Source: Nocardiopsis sp. TSRI0078 (GTDB lineage: Bacteria; Actinomycetota; Actinomycetes; Streptosporangiales; Streptosporangiaceae). From it: a stretch of DNA of 64,000 nucleotides. The stretch's first letter is position 1; each line of letters begins with the position of its first letter. A model generated the notes under the pieces. It saw only the letters and a program-made list of their open reading frames with translations. It was not told the DNA's origin and searched no databases. Location of the stretch: contig NZ_LWLB01000005.1 in assembly GCF_001905145.1 (NCBI RefSeq), positions 62,001 to 126,000 of the forward strand. Direction: 5' to 3'. The translations under genes and the position numbers were made by a program. Positions 33,568 through 42,033 of the stretch are shown here, piece after piece.

Positions 33568-34547
33568 CAGCGCTCCTTCTTGTTGTCGGTATCCGCAGGG
33601 CTGTTGGTCTCCGCTCGGTCGCTGAATCCCACGGATCCGTCCGTGTCCGGATCGGGATCGGTGAGGCTCATGCCGGGAGCGGTCATCGACTCCCGCAGGA
33701 CCTGCTTGGCTTCGCCTCCGTCCAGGACCTGCGTGCGGATACCGAGAGCAGCCAAGCGGTCTGCGGTGTCCTGAGCCCTGCGCAGCAGAGCGGCCCCCAC
33801 TCGACGAGCGGCACCGGCCGCAGTCACCACGACCACCACTTGCTGGTGTGAGAGCTCGTGGGTGGCGGTCATCTCGTCCAGGAACCGTGCGTGTGCCATC
33901 GCGGCCTCGGCCAGCGCCGGATGCGGCAGGTGGTCGGCGTTGTCTCGGAGCATCGCGGTGAACTCGGTCAGATCCGCGCTGCGCCGTTGGACGAGGATCT
34001 GCACCGGTTCGGACAGGGCGTCCAGCACTCCCGCGAAGGCCGCCAGGACCTGGTCCTGCTCACGTCCGGAGGCGAGCTGGAAGGGCAGGGTGGTGCAGGC
34101 GATCATCACCGCGCACCGGCCGTCCAGGTCGACCACCCCTTCCGGGGAGACGGCCGACGCCGGTAGCCGCAGTGGAGCCATGCGGGGACTGCTTGCGGGT
34201 CGAGGCGCCCACCGGGGCAGCGATGGGATATGCCCGGACGACGCGGAGACCAGGTGCTTGGGGGCACGGATCCACGCCAGGGCGCTGGCGGTGACCTGCT
34301 CCAGTCCCCGGCCGTCGTGCTCACCCAATGCGAGGGCGATGACCACGCCCAGCACCGGGGCCAGGATCATCGCGAACGCCCACAAGGGCACGAGGTCACG
34401 CAACAGCAGGTAGGTGCCCCAGGCTGCAAGCAGTGCCGGGGCGATAATCAGGCACTGTCGTGCTGTCAGGTTGAACAGGACCGGTTCTGGCCGGTCGATG
34501 TCGGCGGGGATACGTCCCCGCCACGTCGACACGTCATCGGAGTTCAC
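33567..34547 (-). CDS. PrgI-family membrane protein (SCO6880-like)
   Basis: The 326-residue protein opens with RIPADIDRPEPVLFNLTARQ, the PrgI/VirB3-like signature. Two membrane helices follow (CLIIAPALLAAWGTYLLL, LWAFAMILAPVLGVVIAL). The rest is a large cytoplasmic part. PrgI proteins occupy the VirB3 position next to VirB4 in Gram-positive and actinobacterial type IV systems, as here. Confidence 0.87.
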   Translation of the reverse strand: MNSDDVSTWRGRIPADIDRPEPVLFNLTARQCLIIAPALLAAWGTYLLLRDLVPLWAFAMILAPVLGVVIALALGEHDGRGLEQVTASALAWIRAPKHLVSASSGHIPSLPRWAPRPASSPRMAPLRLPASAVSPEGVVDLDGRCAVMIACTTLPFQLASGREQDQVLAAFAGVLDALSEPVQILVQRRSADLTEFTAMLRDNADHLPHPALAEAAMAHARFLDEMTATHELSHQQVVVVVTAAGAARRVGAALLRRAQDTADRLAALGIRTQVLDGGEAKQVLRESMTAPGMSLTDPDPDTDGSVGFSDRAETNSPADTDNKKER

Positions 34548-34571
34548 CCGGTGTCCTTCCTCGTCGAGAGA

Positions 34572-36581
34572 TCACTTGGTGTCCTGGTCGGGGCGCGGGA
34601 AGAGCCCGTACTGCTTCCACACGCGCTTGGGGTTGGGGAACAGCGCCCGCTGGCCCTTGACGTGCGGCGGCTTGTTCCACGTCAGCGACGGCATGCCGGG
34701 CAGGTGACGCAGACCCGCTGACGGTCGAGGCACAGGATCGGGCAGGCCCAGGCGTTGCGTGGCGCGCCTGCCGGGTACCCGTACCGGTGGCGGTGTCGGC
34801 AGCACGCCCTGGTGCCACCTGCGCTTGGGCGGTGCGGCCGGCGCCGAGGGCTTCGGTGGCGGGGCCGGGCGTGGGAAGAGAACCTGTTGGCCCACTTTGG
34901 GCGAACCCGGCATGCCTCCCACCTCCAGCTCGCGTCGCACGGGCGCAGGCGGTGCCACGCGCGGAGGTGATACCGGTGGCAGCGCACGCGGTCCAGGCAG
35001 CGGGAGCGGACCGCGGGCACGCCCTCCTGGCCACGACGGGCTACCGGCCGCTCCGGGAGTTCCACCTCCGGGGCCGGTAGCGGGGCCTGGGCCTGGTGGA
35101 CGCGGACCAGGTTGGTCTCCGCCGGGACCGGGCAGCGCTCGCCGATCTCCTGTGGTGATGGCACTGGCGGGTGCAGGATGATCGTGTAGGGTCCGGTACC
35201 ACCACGCCTGGGACTGCAAGGGTTGTAGGCCCGTGCCGGGCTTTGGTGTGTAGCGGGGCAGATTGCGTCCGGGTGTGCGCGGCGAGGAGAACTGCCACTT
35301 CAGCGATGCTGCCGGGGCCGTGGGCAGCCGCATCCGACCGATCGACCTGAAGGCCAGCATCCACGCGATGTTCTTCAAGATCGCGGCGATGGGCGAGGTG
35401 CCGGGGTTGGGCTGCCAGACCAGTTTCATCACCCAGGAGCCGATCCGGATCTGCACGTACAACAGCACCAGGAGCAGCATGATCTGCATCAGCCAGCCCG
35501 CGTCCCCCGTCTGCCCGTCGCTGGGCGAGGCGAGCACGCTGCTGGCCAGGGTGACGCTCTGACCGGTTCCGGTGTCCAGGACCATGTCAGGTCCCTGCTC
35601 GGGCGCGGCCGTATCTCGCAGCGCTCCGAAGATCGTCATCTGTCCCTCGAAGAACAGGCGGGCCATGGCGATGAACACCACCGACTGGGCGATCGGGATC
35701 GCGCACAGGCCCGCCATGGACTTCCACCACAGTTCGGCGAGCCGGTTGGTCTGCGGCAGGGCGTGGAAGATCAACAGGAGCGGGGCGGCGATGGTCAGCA
35801 CGATGGCCATGCAGATACGCACCGCCTCGCTGACCATCCACACCACCAGCAGCACCACGACCACGACCAGGAGCAGGATGGTGAAGACCAGCGCCTCCTC
35901 CAGGATCACTTCCATCCGGTCGCGGAGGTTGACCGCCGCCTCGTGGGCGTCGATGCCCTCCGCGCCGATGGCCGCCGCGATCTGGTTGGAGGCGCGGATC
36001 ATCTCCGTGGCCGCCCACAGCGAGAAGTTCGAGGCCACGAAGGCGAACACGCACCGGGGCAGGATGTCGGTGGCCGAGTAGCGGTTCTGCACGCTCTGGT
36101 AGCCCATGGCCACCACTCCGCCCGCCACGATGAGCAGCACGAAGAGCGTGTTGCTGGTGGTGAGGATGCCGCTGTGCAGGGCCTTCATGCCCTCGGTCGG
36201 CACCGGCGTGTGGAACGCCTTTTCCGCCAGCCAGCTCAGGGCCGGGTTCAGCCCGGACACCACGAAGTCGGCGAACCAGTTGGACACGTGGCAGCCCGGG
36301 TCGACCAGACCGCAGTCGAACACGTCTCCGTCGGTGTCCAGCTCCACCGAGTCACCGCCAGAACCGTCCTGTTCCCGCAGAGGAGGCTCTCCCCCGCGCG
36401 GGTCCTGCGGCTCTGGGAGCGGATCGTCGGTGATCTCCGGATCTGGCTCCGGAGCCGGTTCCGGTTCTGGACCGGGGTCCTCTGGTTCCGGAAGCGGGTC
36501 GTCGGTGGGCGGGGGCAGCGGGTCGTCAGACGGAGGCGGTTCCGGCCTGGCCGGGCTCTGCCCCCACAGCGCGGGGCTCAC
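34572..36581 (-). CDS. VirB6/TrbL-like polytopic channel protein with Pro-rich tail
   Basis: The 669-residue protein starts at GTG 36581 (GTGA overlap with the pilin-like stop). An N-terminal Pro/Glu/Asp-rich repeat region (DDPLPPPTDDPLPEPE) precedes a two-cysteine segment (DCGLVDPGCHVSNWF) and at least five membrane helices (LFVLLIVAGGVVAMGY, VFTILLLVVVVVLLVVWMV, ICMAIVLTIAAPLLLIFHAL and later). A long Pro/Gly/Arg-rich C-terminal tail follows. Topology and position fit the VirB6/TrbL channel component. Confidence 0.8.
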   Translation of the reverse strand: MSPALWGQSPARPEPPPSDDPLPPPTDDPLPEPEDPGPEPEPAPEPDPEITDDPLPEPQDPRGGEPPLREQDGSGGDSVELDTDGDVFDCGLVDPGCHVSNWFADFVVSGLNPALSWLAEKAFHTPVPTEGMKALHSGILTTSNTLFVLLIVAGGVVAMGYQSVQNRYSATDILPRCVFAFVASNFSLWAATEMIRASNQIAAAIGAEGIDAHEAAVNLRDRMEVILEEALVFTILLLVVVVVLLVVWMVSEAVRICMAIVLTIAAPLLLIFHALPQTNRLAELWWKSMAGLCAIPIAQSVVFIAMARLFFEGQMTIFGALRDTAAPEQGPDMVLDTGTGQSVTLASSVLASPSDGQTGDAGWLMQIMLLLVLLYVQIRIGSWVMKLVWQPNPGTSPIAAILKNIAWMLAFRSIGRMRLPTAPAASLKWQFSSPRTPGRNLPRYTPKPGTGLQPLQSQAWWYRTLHDHPAPASAITTGDRRALPGPGGDQPGPRPPGPGPATGPGGGTPGAAGSPSWPGGRARGPLPLPGPRALPPVSPPRVAPPAPVRRELEVGGMPGSPKVGQQVLFPRPAPPPKPSAPAAPPKRRWHQGVLPTPPPVRVPGRRATQRLGLPDPVPRPSAGLRHLPGMPSLTWNKPPHVKGQRALFPNPKRVWKQYGLFPRPDQDTK

Positions 36582-36973
36582 TCGCCGCTCCCGCCCACGC
36601 TGACGACCCATTCCACGATGTCCATGAGCACCGTCGCCAAGGCCGCGATGCCGTAGCCGACCGCCGTGCCGGTCAGAGCCCTCTTCGCTCCGTCGATCTG
36701 TCCCGGCTCACCGTTGGCGGCCAGCCACCGCACCGCAGCGATCGTCAGGAACAGCGTCCCCAGCGCCGAAGCCAGAGCGATGATCACCATGCGGATCCGG
36801 TTCACGACCTGCCGCAGCTCCGAGGTCTTCTCCTTCGCCGACTCCGCCGTGGCCTCCTCCGCCCACACCCACGCAGCGTCATCGCCCACCGCGACCCACC
36901 ACACGGCCGCTCCGACAGCAGGCAGGAGCACCACCGCCCACCGGCCCGCACTCGATCGCGTTGCTGCTGTCAC
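36578..36973 (-). CDS. VirB2/TrbC-like pilin subunit
   Basis: The 131-residue protein starts at GTG 36973 after GGGGGA. An N-terminal hydrophobic signal (WAVVLLPAVGAAVWWVAVG), a short helical extracytoplasmic part (KEKTSELRQVVNRI), and two closely spaced membrane helices (MVIIALASALGTLFLTIAAV; GTAVGYGIAALATVLMDIV) give the VirB2/TrbC pilin layout, including the two-helix Gly/Ala-rich C-terminal half. Confidence 0.8.
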   Translation of the reverse strand: MTAATRSSAGRWAVVLLPAVGAAVWWVAVGDDAAWVWAEEATAESAKEKTSELRQVVNRIRMVIIALASALGTLFLTIAAVRWLAANGEPGQIDGAKRALTGTAVGYGIAALATVLMDIVEWVVSVGGSGE

Positions 36974-37057
36974 CCGTCCCCCTCGGTGTCCTCGGCCCCC
37001 GGTGGGGCACCGGGCCCGGCGCTGCACGGCCGGGGCCCAGTGCCCGTATCTGCTCCC

Positions 37058-37891
37058 CTAAGAAGCCCGGGGAAGAGGCCGATGCGACAACGGCTTCCTG
37101 CGGGTTTTCGCCCCCGTCACCAGGAGCCGGAGCTCGCGCCGCTGCTCATGAAGGCCCTGTGAGCAGACGAGTGCGTCGGCGATCATCACCTCGCCCGCTC
37201 CCACCGCCGAGATCAGACGGGCTTCGGCACGCTCACGGCGCTTCGCCAGGGCCTTGTAGGACACCCCCAGCTCCGCCGCCTCCTCGGCCAGCGAGACGTT
37301 CTCCAGCCTGGTCCGGGCGATCAGGTGCGCCTCCGCCTTCGAGAGGACGCCCACCCGCGCCGCGGACACCAGCAGAAGGTCGGGGCTGCCCTGTATTCCC
37401 GGGTCAGGGTCCTCCTGACGCCCCGGGTCCCCGGTCGGGATGGGCGCCTCCAGCTCGTGCCTGCGCGCCGAGAGCGCGGCGCGGTGTGCGGGCTGTGTCA
37501 GGTACCAGACCAGTCGGGCGTAGTCCATGTTGATAGTGCGGACGCGGTGGATGACCTCGGACAGGATCGCGGACTCCACCGCCTCCACCCCGCCCGCGGT
37601 CAGGCCACGGCAGGTGCGTCGCGCGGTGGAGCGAAGCGCGGGCATGCACAGCCCCAACGCACCGACCATCCAGTCCTGGGACAGACGGGCGGCACGGATG
37701 GTGTGCCGCCACGCGGCGTCGCGCACGTCGTACGGCGTCCCTTCGTCCATGAGGACGTCGCGGAGTTCGTACAGGGAGTAGGCGCGGTCCTGGAGCCATG
37801 GGTGGCAGGTGGTGCCGTGCAGGATTAGATGGGACGGTGCCAGGCGGACGAAATTGGTTTCGACCACTTCCAGCGGCGATGGTGCGAACAC
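37058..37891 (-). CDS. Putative transfer-operon regulator with sigma-like HTH
   Basis: The 277-residue protein uses GTG 37891 because GGGGAGG lies five bases before it; the upstream GTG 37909 has none. The N-terminal ~180 residues are helical with no known fold. At ~215-245 ENVSLAEEAAELGVSYKALA then KRRERAEARL reads as a sigma-70 region-4-like HTH. It is the first gene of the transfer operon, immediately downstream of the heptamer ladder (37947-38008). A transcriptional role is inferred. Confidence 0.65.
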   Translation of the reverse strand: MFAPSPLEVVETNFVRLAPSHLILHGTTCHPWLQDRAYSLYELRDVLMDEGTPYDVRDAAWRHTIRAARLSQDWMVGALGLCMPALRSTARRTCRGLTAGGVEAVESAILSEVIHRVRTINMDYARLVWYLTQPAHRAALSARRHELEAPIPTGDPGRQEDPDPGIQGSPDLLLVSAARVGVLSKAEAHLIARTRLENVSLAEEAAELGVSYKALAKRRERAEARLISAVGAGEVMIADALVCSQGLHEQRRELRLLVTGAKTRRKPLSHRPLPRAS

Positions 37892-37946
37892 GGATGCCTC
37901 CCCGAACACGAGCGAGAAATGACATCCGCATGAAACACGTCGGCGT

Positions 37947-38008
37947 TCTCAGTCAGGGTTCACAACAGGTTCACCACACACTCAGAACCTACTCAGAAAG
38001 CACTCAGG
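37947..38008. promoter_or_regulatory. Six-unit heptamer ladder with 11-bp period (SARP-like operator)
   Basis: Heptamers begin exactly every 11 bases: TCTCAGT (37947), GTTCACA (37958), GTTCACC (37969), ACTCAGA (37980), ACTCAGA (37991), ACTCAGG (38002). Consensus is n-Y-TCA-S-n. The array ends ~56 bases before the chosen start codon of the transfer operon, which is promoter position. SARP activators bind this type of 11-bp-spaced direct repeat, and a SARP-like protein is encoded at 15981-18485. Confidence 0.75.
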
Positions 38009-38081
38009 CCAGTACCACGAGGGTAAAGAAACAGCCAAGGATGCGCGCTCGGTGGAGCCCCCGAGGCCTCACTCCATCCTC

Positions 38082-38099
38082 AGTGAACCCGAACTGAAC
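38082..38099. promoter_or_regulatory. Inverted pair of SARP-like heptamers
   Basis: AGTGAAC (38082) and ACTGAAC (38093) are 11 bases apart and separated by CCGA. They are the reverse-strand form of the GTTCACT pair at 15901-15918. The pair lies farther upstream of the transfer operon than the main ladder. Confidence 0.5.
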
Positions 38100-38251
38100 C
38101 CCTTCCCACCTGCACGTATGCCGATACAACCAGAGGGTGAGCGTCAGCTCCGGACAGTACTTACCGGCGGCTTGGCGAAAGGACCATAGTTCTTTCAGAA
38201 CACACGCGGTGCCAGATTTCCAGCAAGGACGGCTCAAACGAGAGGGTTCTT

Positions 38252-38285
38252 GAGAGCATTTATTTCGTGACCGGGAAATGCTCTC
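38252..38285. terminator. Perfect 10-bp hairpin between transfer operon and metabolic cluster
   Basis: Arms GAGAGCATTT (38252-38261) and AAATGCTCTC (38276-38285) flank a 14-base loop. The lower GC content than nearby DNA makes it stand out. It may insulate the two regions or be a transfer- or regulation-related structure. Confidence 0.4.
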
Positions 38286-38327
38286 TGAGCTGGTTCAATC
38301 GGACAGGCAGAACAGCCTCACCTCAAC

Positions 38328-38525
38328 TTGGCGGGGCTGTTCACTTCCGACCGGCTCACTGGTCCCCTTGGTGCGCGCGTGGCCGAGCACCACCATGACC
38401 TGCTCCGGTGGCGAGAACTCATCCGGCTCGACCACAAACTCAACCTGTCCCACCTCGAGGACCCAGGACCCACCCGGCGCCTACCGCCCGCGGCCCACAT
38501 CCTGGATGATCTGCGGTTATGGTGA
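38328..38525 (+). CDS. Possible small protein
   Basis: The 65-codon frame starts at TTG 38328 (no clear ribosome site) and encodes a helical, charged peptide (VAEHHHDLLRWRELIRLDHK). Its stop overlaps the next small frame at 38519, a sign of real coupled genes. Unrecognised; low confidence. Confidence 0.3.
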   Translation: MAGLFTSDRLTGPLGARVAEHHHDLLRWRELIRLDHKLNLSHLEDPGPTRRLPPAAHILDDLRLW

Positions 38526-38695
38526 TCACGGTGCCGGAAGCGGGTTTTCTCCTCGACGCCACTCCGGGGTTCGTCAACGCCGCGTTGACCACGCTCGACG
38601 AGCACTTCAGGCGCCCATGGGTGCGGCTCCGGTTCGGCTCCCTCTGCCCCGCCTCCTCCACACGAAGCGACCCAACCGTGTGGCGATCGGCATGA
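38519..38695 (+). CDS. Possible small protein upstream of the HisRS-like gene
   Basis: The 58-codon frame (ATG 38519) overlaps the preceding small frame and reads TVPEAGFLLDATPGFVNAAL then TTLDEHFRRPWVRLRF. It lies 107 bases before the HisRS-like start. No domain recognised. Confidence 0.3.
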   Translation: MVITVPEAGFLLDATPGFVNAALTTLDEHFRRPWVRLRFGSLCPASSTRSDPTVWRSA

Positions 38696-38802
38696 AGTTT
38701 CCGCCCGTCCAGATCCGCGAGTTCTCCCCAAACGTTCGGGAGTCCGGTTAGGTTGGGCTGCGGCAGTAGCCGTTGAACACACCACTTCTGAGGAGAGCGA
38801 TC

Positions 38803-40053
38803 GTGGCCCAACGCCCGTCCCCCGTGCGGGGTATGCGCGATGTCCTGCCCGATGCCGCAGAGCGGCGTCAATGGCTGGAGGCCACCATCCATCATGAGTT
38901 CTCCCAGTTCGGGTACCGGCCCATCGAGACCCCCGCGCTGGAGGACCTGCGATTCCTGGAGTCTGGGCAGGGCGGCGACAACGAGAAGTTGATCTACAAG
39001 ACCCTGCGCCGGGGCATCTCTCTGGACGAAGCCACCGACGTGGCGTCCCTGGCGGACGCTGGTCTGCGGTTCGACCTAACGGTGCCACTGGCGCGCTTCT
39101 ACGCCACCAACGCCCCCAACCTGCCCTCTCCGTTCCGCGCGGTGCAGATCGGGCCGGTCTGGCGCGCTGAGCGCCCCCAACGGGGCAGGTACCGTCAGTT
39201 CACCCAATGCGACATCGACATCCTCGGTGAGGCCTCACTCCTGGCAGAGATCGAACTGCTCAGCGCGGGCAGCCGAGCTCTGGCCGCGGTGGGGCTGGAG
39301 GAGTTCACGATCCGGCTCAACCACCGCCGTCTGCTCACCGGGCTGTTGAGCGCATGTGGGTTCGCGGACGAGACTCACGCGCACGCGCTGATCGTGGTGG
39401 ACAAGCTCGACAAGATCGGCGTGGAGGGGATCGAGCGCGAACTCGCCGAAGCGGGCCACCCCCAGTCCGCGACCGCTGCCCTGGCGGGGGTGCTCGCCCA
39501 GGCCGAGACAGCGACCACACCCGACCAGCTCGCCCAGGTGCTGCCCTCGGGGATGGACGGGAAACCGTTGGAGGAGCTACGTACGATCGCCTCCGCCATG
39601 GTCCTGCCCGAGACAGCACCCAAGGCGCGGCTGGTGATGGACCTGTCCCTGGCCCGTGGGATGGGCTACTACACCGGACCGATCTTCGAGGTGGCCGCGC
39701 CCGGTCTGGGCTCCTCCATCGCCGGTGGCGGCCGATACGACGAAATGATCGGGCGGATCGGCGGCCAGCCGACCCCCGCCTGCGGGTTCAGTATCGGCTT
39801 CGAGCGCCTGGCCGAGGTCCTCACCCCTGCCTCCGAGCAGAGGGAGCGGCGCGTGGCGCTGCTCTGGCGCTCTGACCAGGGCCTGGCACAGATCGCCGAA
39901 CACGCGGACCGGCTACGGGCCCAGGGGTATGTGGTGGAGACCGTACACGTCGCTGGCAAGGGCAAGGGCGTGTACAAACGGCTGGCCACCGCCGGATTCG
40001 ATCTGGTGGCCCAGGCCCTGGACGAGGCCGCGCCCCGTCCGCTGTCCCCGTGA
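38803..40053 (+). CDS. Histidyl-tRNA synthetase-like paralog A
   Basis: The 416-residue class-II synthetase fold starts at GTG 38803 after AGGAG. Motif 2 is visible (QIGPVWRAERPQRGRYRQFT), then the HisRS-type LARGMGYYTGPIFEV, GGGRYDEMIGRIGG and motif 3 GFSIGFERL. A shorter C-terminal domain of anticodon-binding type follows (RRVALLWRSDQG). These residues suggest a competent enzyme rather than a pseudo-synthetase. Because it sits with an APH kinase, an isoprenoid synthase and a second HisRS-like gene, it is more likely a resistance or biosynthetic paralog than the housekeeping copy. Confidence 0.82.
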   Translation: MAQRPSPVRGMRDVLPDAAERRQWLEATIHHEFSQFGYRPIETPALEDLRFLESGQGGDNEKLIYKTLRRGISLDEATDVASLADAGLRFDLTVPLARFYATNAPNLPSPFRAVQIGPVWRAERPQRGRYRQFTQCDIDILGEASLLAEIELLSAGSRALAAVGLEEFTIRLNHRRLLTGLLSACGFADETHAHALIVVDKLDKIGVEGIERELAEAGHPQSATAALAGVLAQAETATTPDQLAQVLPSGMDGKPLEELRTIASAMVLPETAPKARLVMDLSLARGMGYYTGPIFEVAAPGLGSSIAGGGRYDEMIGRIGGQPTPACGFSIGFERLAEVLTPASEQRERRVALLWRSDQGLAQIAEHADRLRAQGYVVETVHVAGKGKGVYKRLATAGFDLVAQALDEAAPRPLSP

Positions 40054-40985
40054 GCTCATCACGACCCCGGTGGGGTGACCTTCCCGCAACCGTACGTGAG
40101 AAGGTCACCCGAGCCCTTGGGGAGGAGATCGTCAGCGAGCACTCCCAGAGCGGGGGATATACCCCGGCCGTGGCGTCTCTACTGACGACCACCAGCGGCC
40201 GTTCCCTGTTCTGCAAGGCGATGCCGGAGGATCACCCTCTGTGCGCGACCCTGGATGCGGAGGCTGCCGTGGCCGCGTCGGCTCCTGCGGACGCGGCCCT
40301 TCCCCGCCTCGTCTGGGAGGGGAGGGAGAGCGGGTGGCGGGTGGTGGTGTTCAGCGCCGTGCGCGGTCGCCACGTGGACCTCGCGCCCGGCTCCGGCGAC
40401 GTGGCGGCGGTGATCTCGGCACTTGACGCTTTGGCGGGTGACCTCACCCCGTGCCCGCTCATCTCGGTGCCTACAGCAGGCGAGGTATTGGCGCCGGTCC
40501 TACACGGGTGGTCGTCCATGAAGAAACAGCCTCCCCAGGAACTCACCCCTTGGGCGTTGGACAACCTTGAACGTCTCTCCTCGTTGGAGAAGGGGTGGAC
40601 CGACCACGCTGACGGGGACACACTCACGCACGGCGACGTCCGCGCGGACCAGTTGCTCATCGACGCCCGAGAACGGGTGTGGTTGGTCGACTGGGCGCAC
40701 CCGTGCCGTGGTGCGGCGTGGATCGACGCGGTGGAGCTGGTGCCGCACCTGGTCATGGCCGGACACACACCCGAGGTCGCTGAGAAGAAAGCAGCGGGTT
40801 CGGCGCGGTTCGCCTCAGCCCCGGGTTCCGCCGTGGACTCCTTCGCCGTCGCGGCGGCCGGGTACTGGACGCGGGCTTGCCGTCAGGCTCCGCCGCCGGG
40901 TCCGGGTGGGGTGAGGCTGCGCGCGTTCCAGGCCAGGGCGGCGGATGCCGCCCTGGCCTGGGTGCGTTATCGCTTCAGGGAATGA
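40050..40985 (+). CDS. APH-fold phosphotransferase
   Basis: The 311-residue protein starts at GTG 40050, overlapping the HisRS-like stop (GTGA). The kinase catalytic loop is LTHGDVRADQLLID, followed by the metal-binding VWLVDWAHPCRGA. The N-terminal lobe is less clear (SLFCKAMPED may hold the ATP-binding Lys). APH-family kinases phosphorylate small molecules such as aminoglycosides, choline or sugars. Translational coupling with the HisRS-like gene suggests a joint small-molecule pathway; substrate unknown. Confidence 0.78.
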   Translation: MSSSRPRWGDLPATVREKVTRALGEEIVSEHSQSGGYTPAVASLLTTTSGRSLFCKAMPEDHPLCATLDAEAAVAASAPADAALPRLVWEGRESGWRVVVFSAVRGRHVDLAPGSGDVAAVISALDALAGDLTPCPLISVPTAGEVLAPVLHGWSSMKKQPPQELTPWALDNLERLSSLEKGWTDHADGDTLTHGDVRADQLLIDARERVWLVDWAHPCRGAAWIDAVELVPHLVMAGHTPEVAEKKAAGSARFASAPGSAVDSFAVAAAGYWTRACRQAPPPGPGGVRLRAFQARAADAALAWVRYRFRE

Positions 40986-40986
40986 A

Positions 40987-42033
40987 TCAGGCGAGCACGG
41001 GACGCAGTCCGTGGAGTACTCGCTGGTGCGCCAGGTCGGTGACGTAGGCGTGGGCCGCCCCGCCGATCTGGGCCTGGGTCAGGTTGCGGAGCGCCTGCTC
41101 CACCAGGTCAGCAGCGGTGCGGGCAACAGCTTGGGCAGCACCGGTCGTGACGAACGCGAGGCGGATCTCCTCGATCTGTTCGTCCGTGGCGTGGTCCCCT
41201 TCGATGACCGGGCGCAGCCGGTGGTCGTTGGGGATGCGCCTGTGGAGTTCGACCAGGAGCAGGGTGCGGCGCAGATGACGGATCTCGGCGGCATCGTCCT
41301 TGCCCGCGTTCATCAGATCCGGGCACCCGGTGGCCAGGTCGTCCACGATCTGCGAGGCGGCGCCGATGGTCTCCAGGATCTGGGCAACGGTCTCGCGTTG
41401 GTTGGAATCCGTGCTGGTGGCGGCGTGGCCGATGCGCCAGGGGAGGCCGTAGCAGTAGTCGCCTGCCTTGTCGCGATACATGCGCACGACCGCGTCCGTG
41501 GTGATGGATTCCAGTTCCCGCTGCCACAGCAACTCCTGGAGTTGGCCGTGCTGGGTTCGGCGGACGCATTCCACAACCACGTCCCACAGGACTGCTCGGT
41601 GCTGCGGGTCGGCGTCGTCCAACAGGTCCCTGGCCAGGGAGAGGAGCAGGTCTCCCCAGAACAGAGCCGCGCCGTTCCCCGCTGAGCCGATACGGCGCCG
41701 AAAGGCCTCGGGCAGGGTGGGGTGGCCGAACTTCTCGGTGTCGCCGTCGATGATGTCGTCGTGGATGGCGAACAGGTCCCTGACCACCTGCGGAACCAGA
41801 GCGACAGTACCGAGCCGTTCGGTCAGGTCGTCGGTGAGTTCCGCCTGGTCGTGTCCCGCGCCGACCAGGGCCAGCACGGGACGCGGCAGGAAGGAGTCGA
41901 CCTGGGCGTAGGCCAGGTAGTCCTGCCCCAGTTCGGACAGATGCGGTGGCAGGTCCTGTGTCCAGCGCGTGAGAGTCCGCGTCCACAGCGAGTTCACGGG
42001 CGGGGAGAAGCGATGCAGTGTGGTGGTCAGCAC
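40987..42033 (-). CDS. Isoprenoid diphosphate synthase (polyprenyl synthetase family)
   Basis: The 348-residue all-alpha protein carries the first Asp-rich motif in FAIHDDIIDGD (DDIID) and a second Asp motif QIVDDLATG, the two metal-diphosphate sites of trans-polyprenyl synthases. GTG 42033 overlaps the stop of the HisRS-like B gene. Its stop is one base from that of the convergent APH gene. Chain length cannot be predicted safely; DDxxD near residue 93 fits a geranyl/farnesyl-type or related synthase. Confidence 0.82.
   Translation of the reverse strand: MLTTTLHRFSPPVNSLWTRTLTRWTQDLPPHLSELGQDYLAYAQVDSFLPRPVLALVGAGHDQAELTDDLTERLGTVALVPQVVRDLFAIHDDIIDGDTEKFGHPTLPEAFRRRIGSAGNGAALFWGDLLLSLARDLLDDADPQHRAVLWDVVVECVRRTQHGQLQELLWQRELESITTDAVVRMYRDKAGDYCYGLPWRIGHAATSTDSNQRETVAQILETIGAASQIVDDLATGCPDLMNAGKDDAAEIRHLRRTLLLVELHRRIPNDHRLRPVIEGDHATDEQIEEIRLAFVTTGAAQAVARTAADLVEQALRNLTQAQIGGAAHAYVTDLAHQRVLHGLRPVLA

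Noticed and set aside
38803-40053. Calling this the housekeeping histidyl-tRNA synthetase
   Set aside because: The neighbourhood is accessory and a second HisRS-like paralog lies nearby, so no symbol or housekeeping role is assigned.
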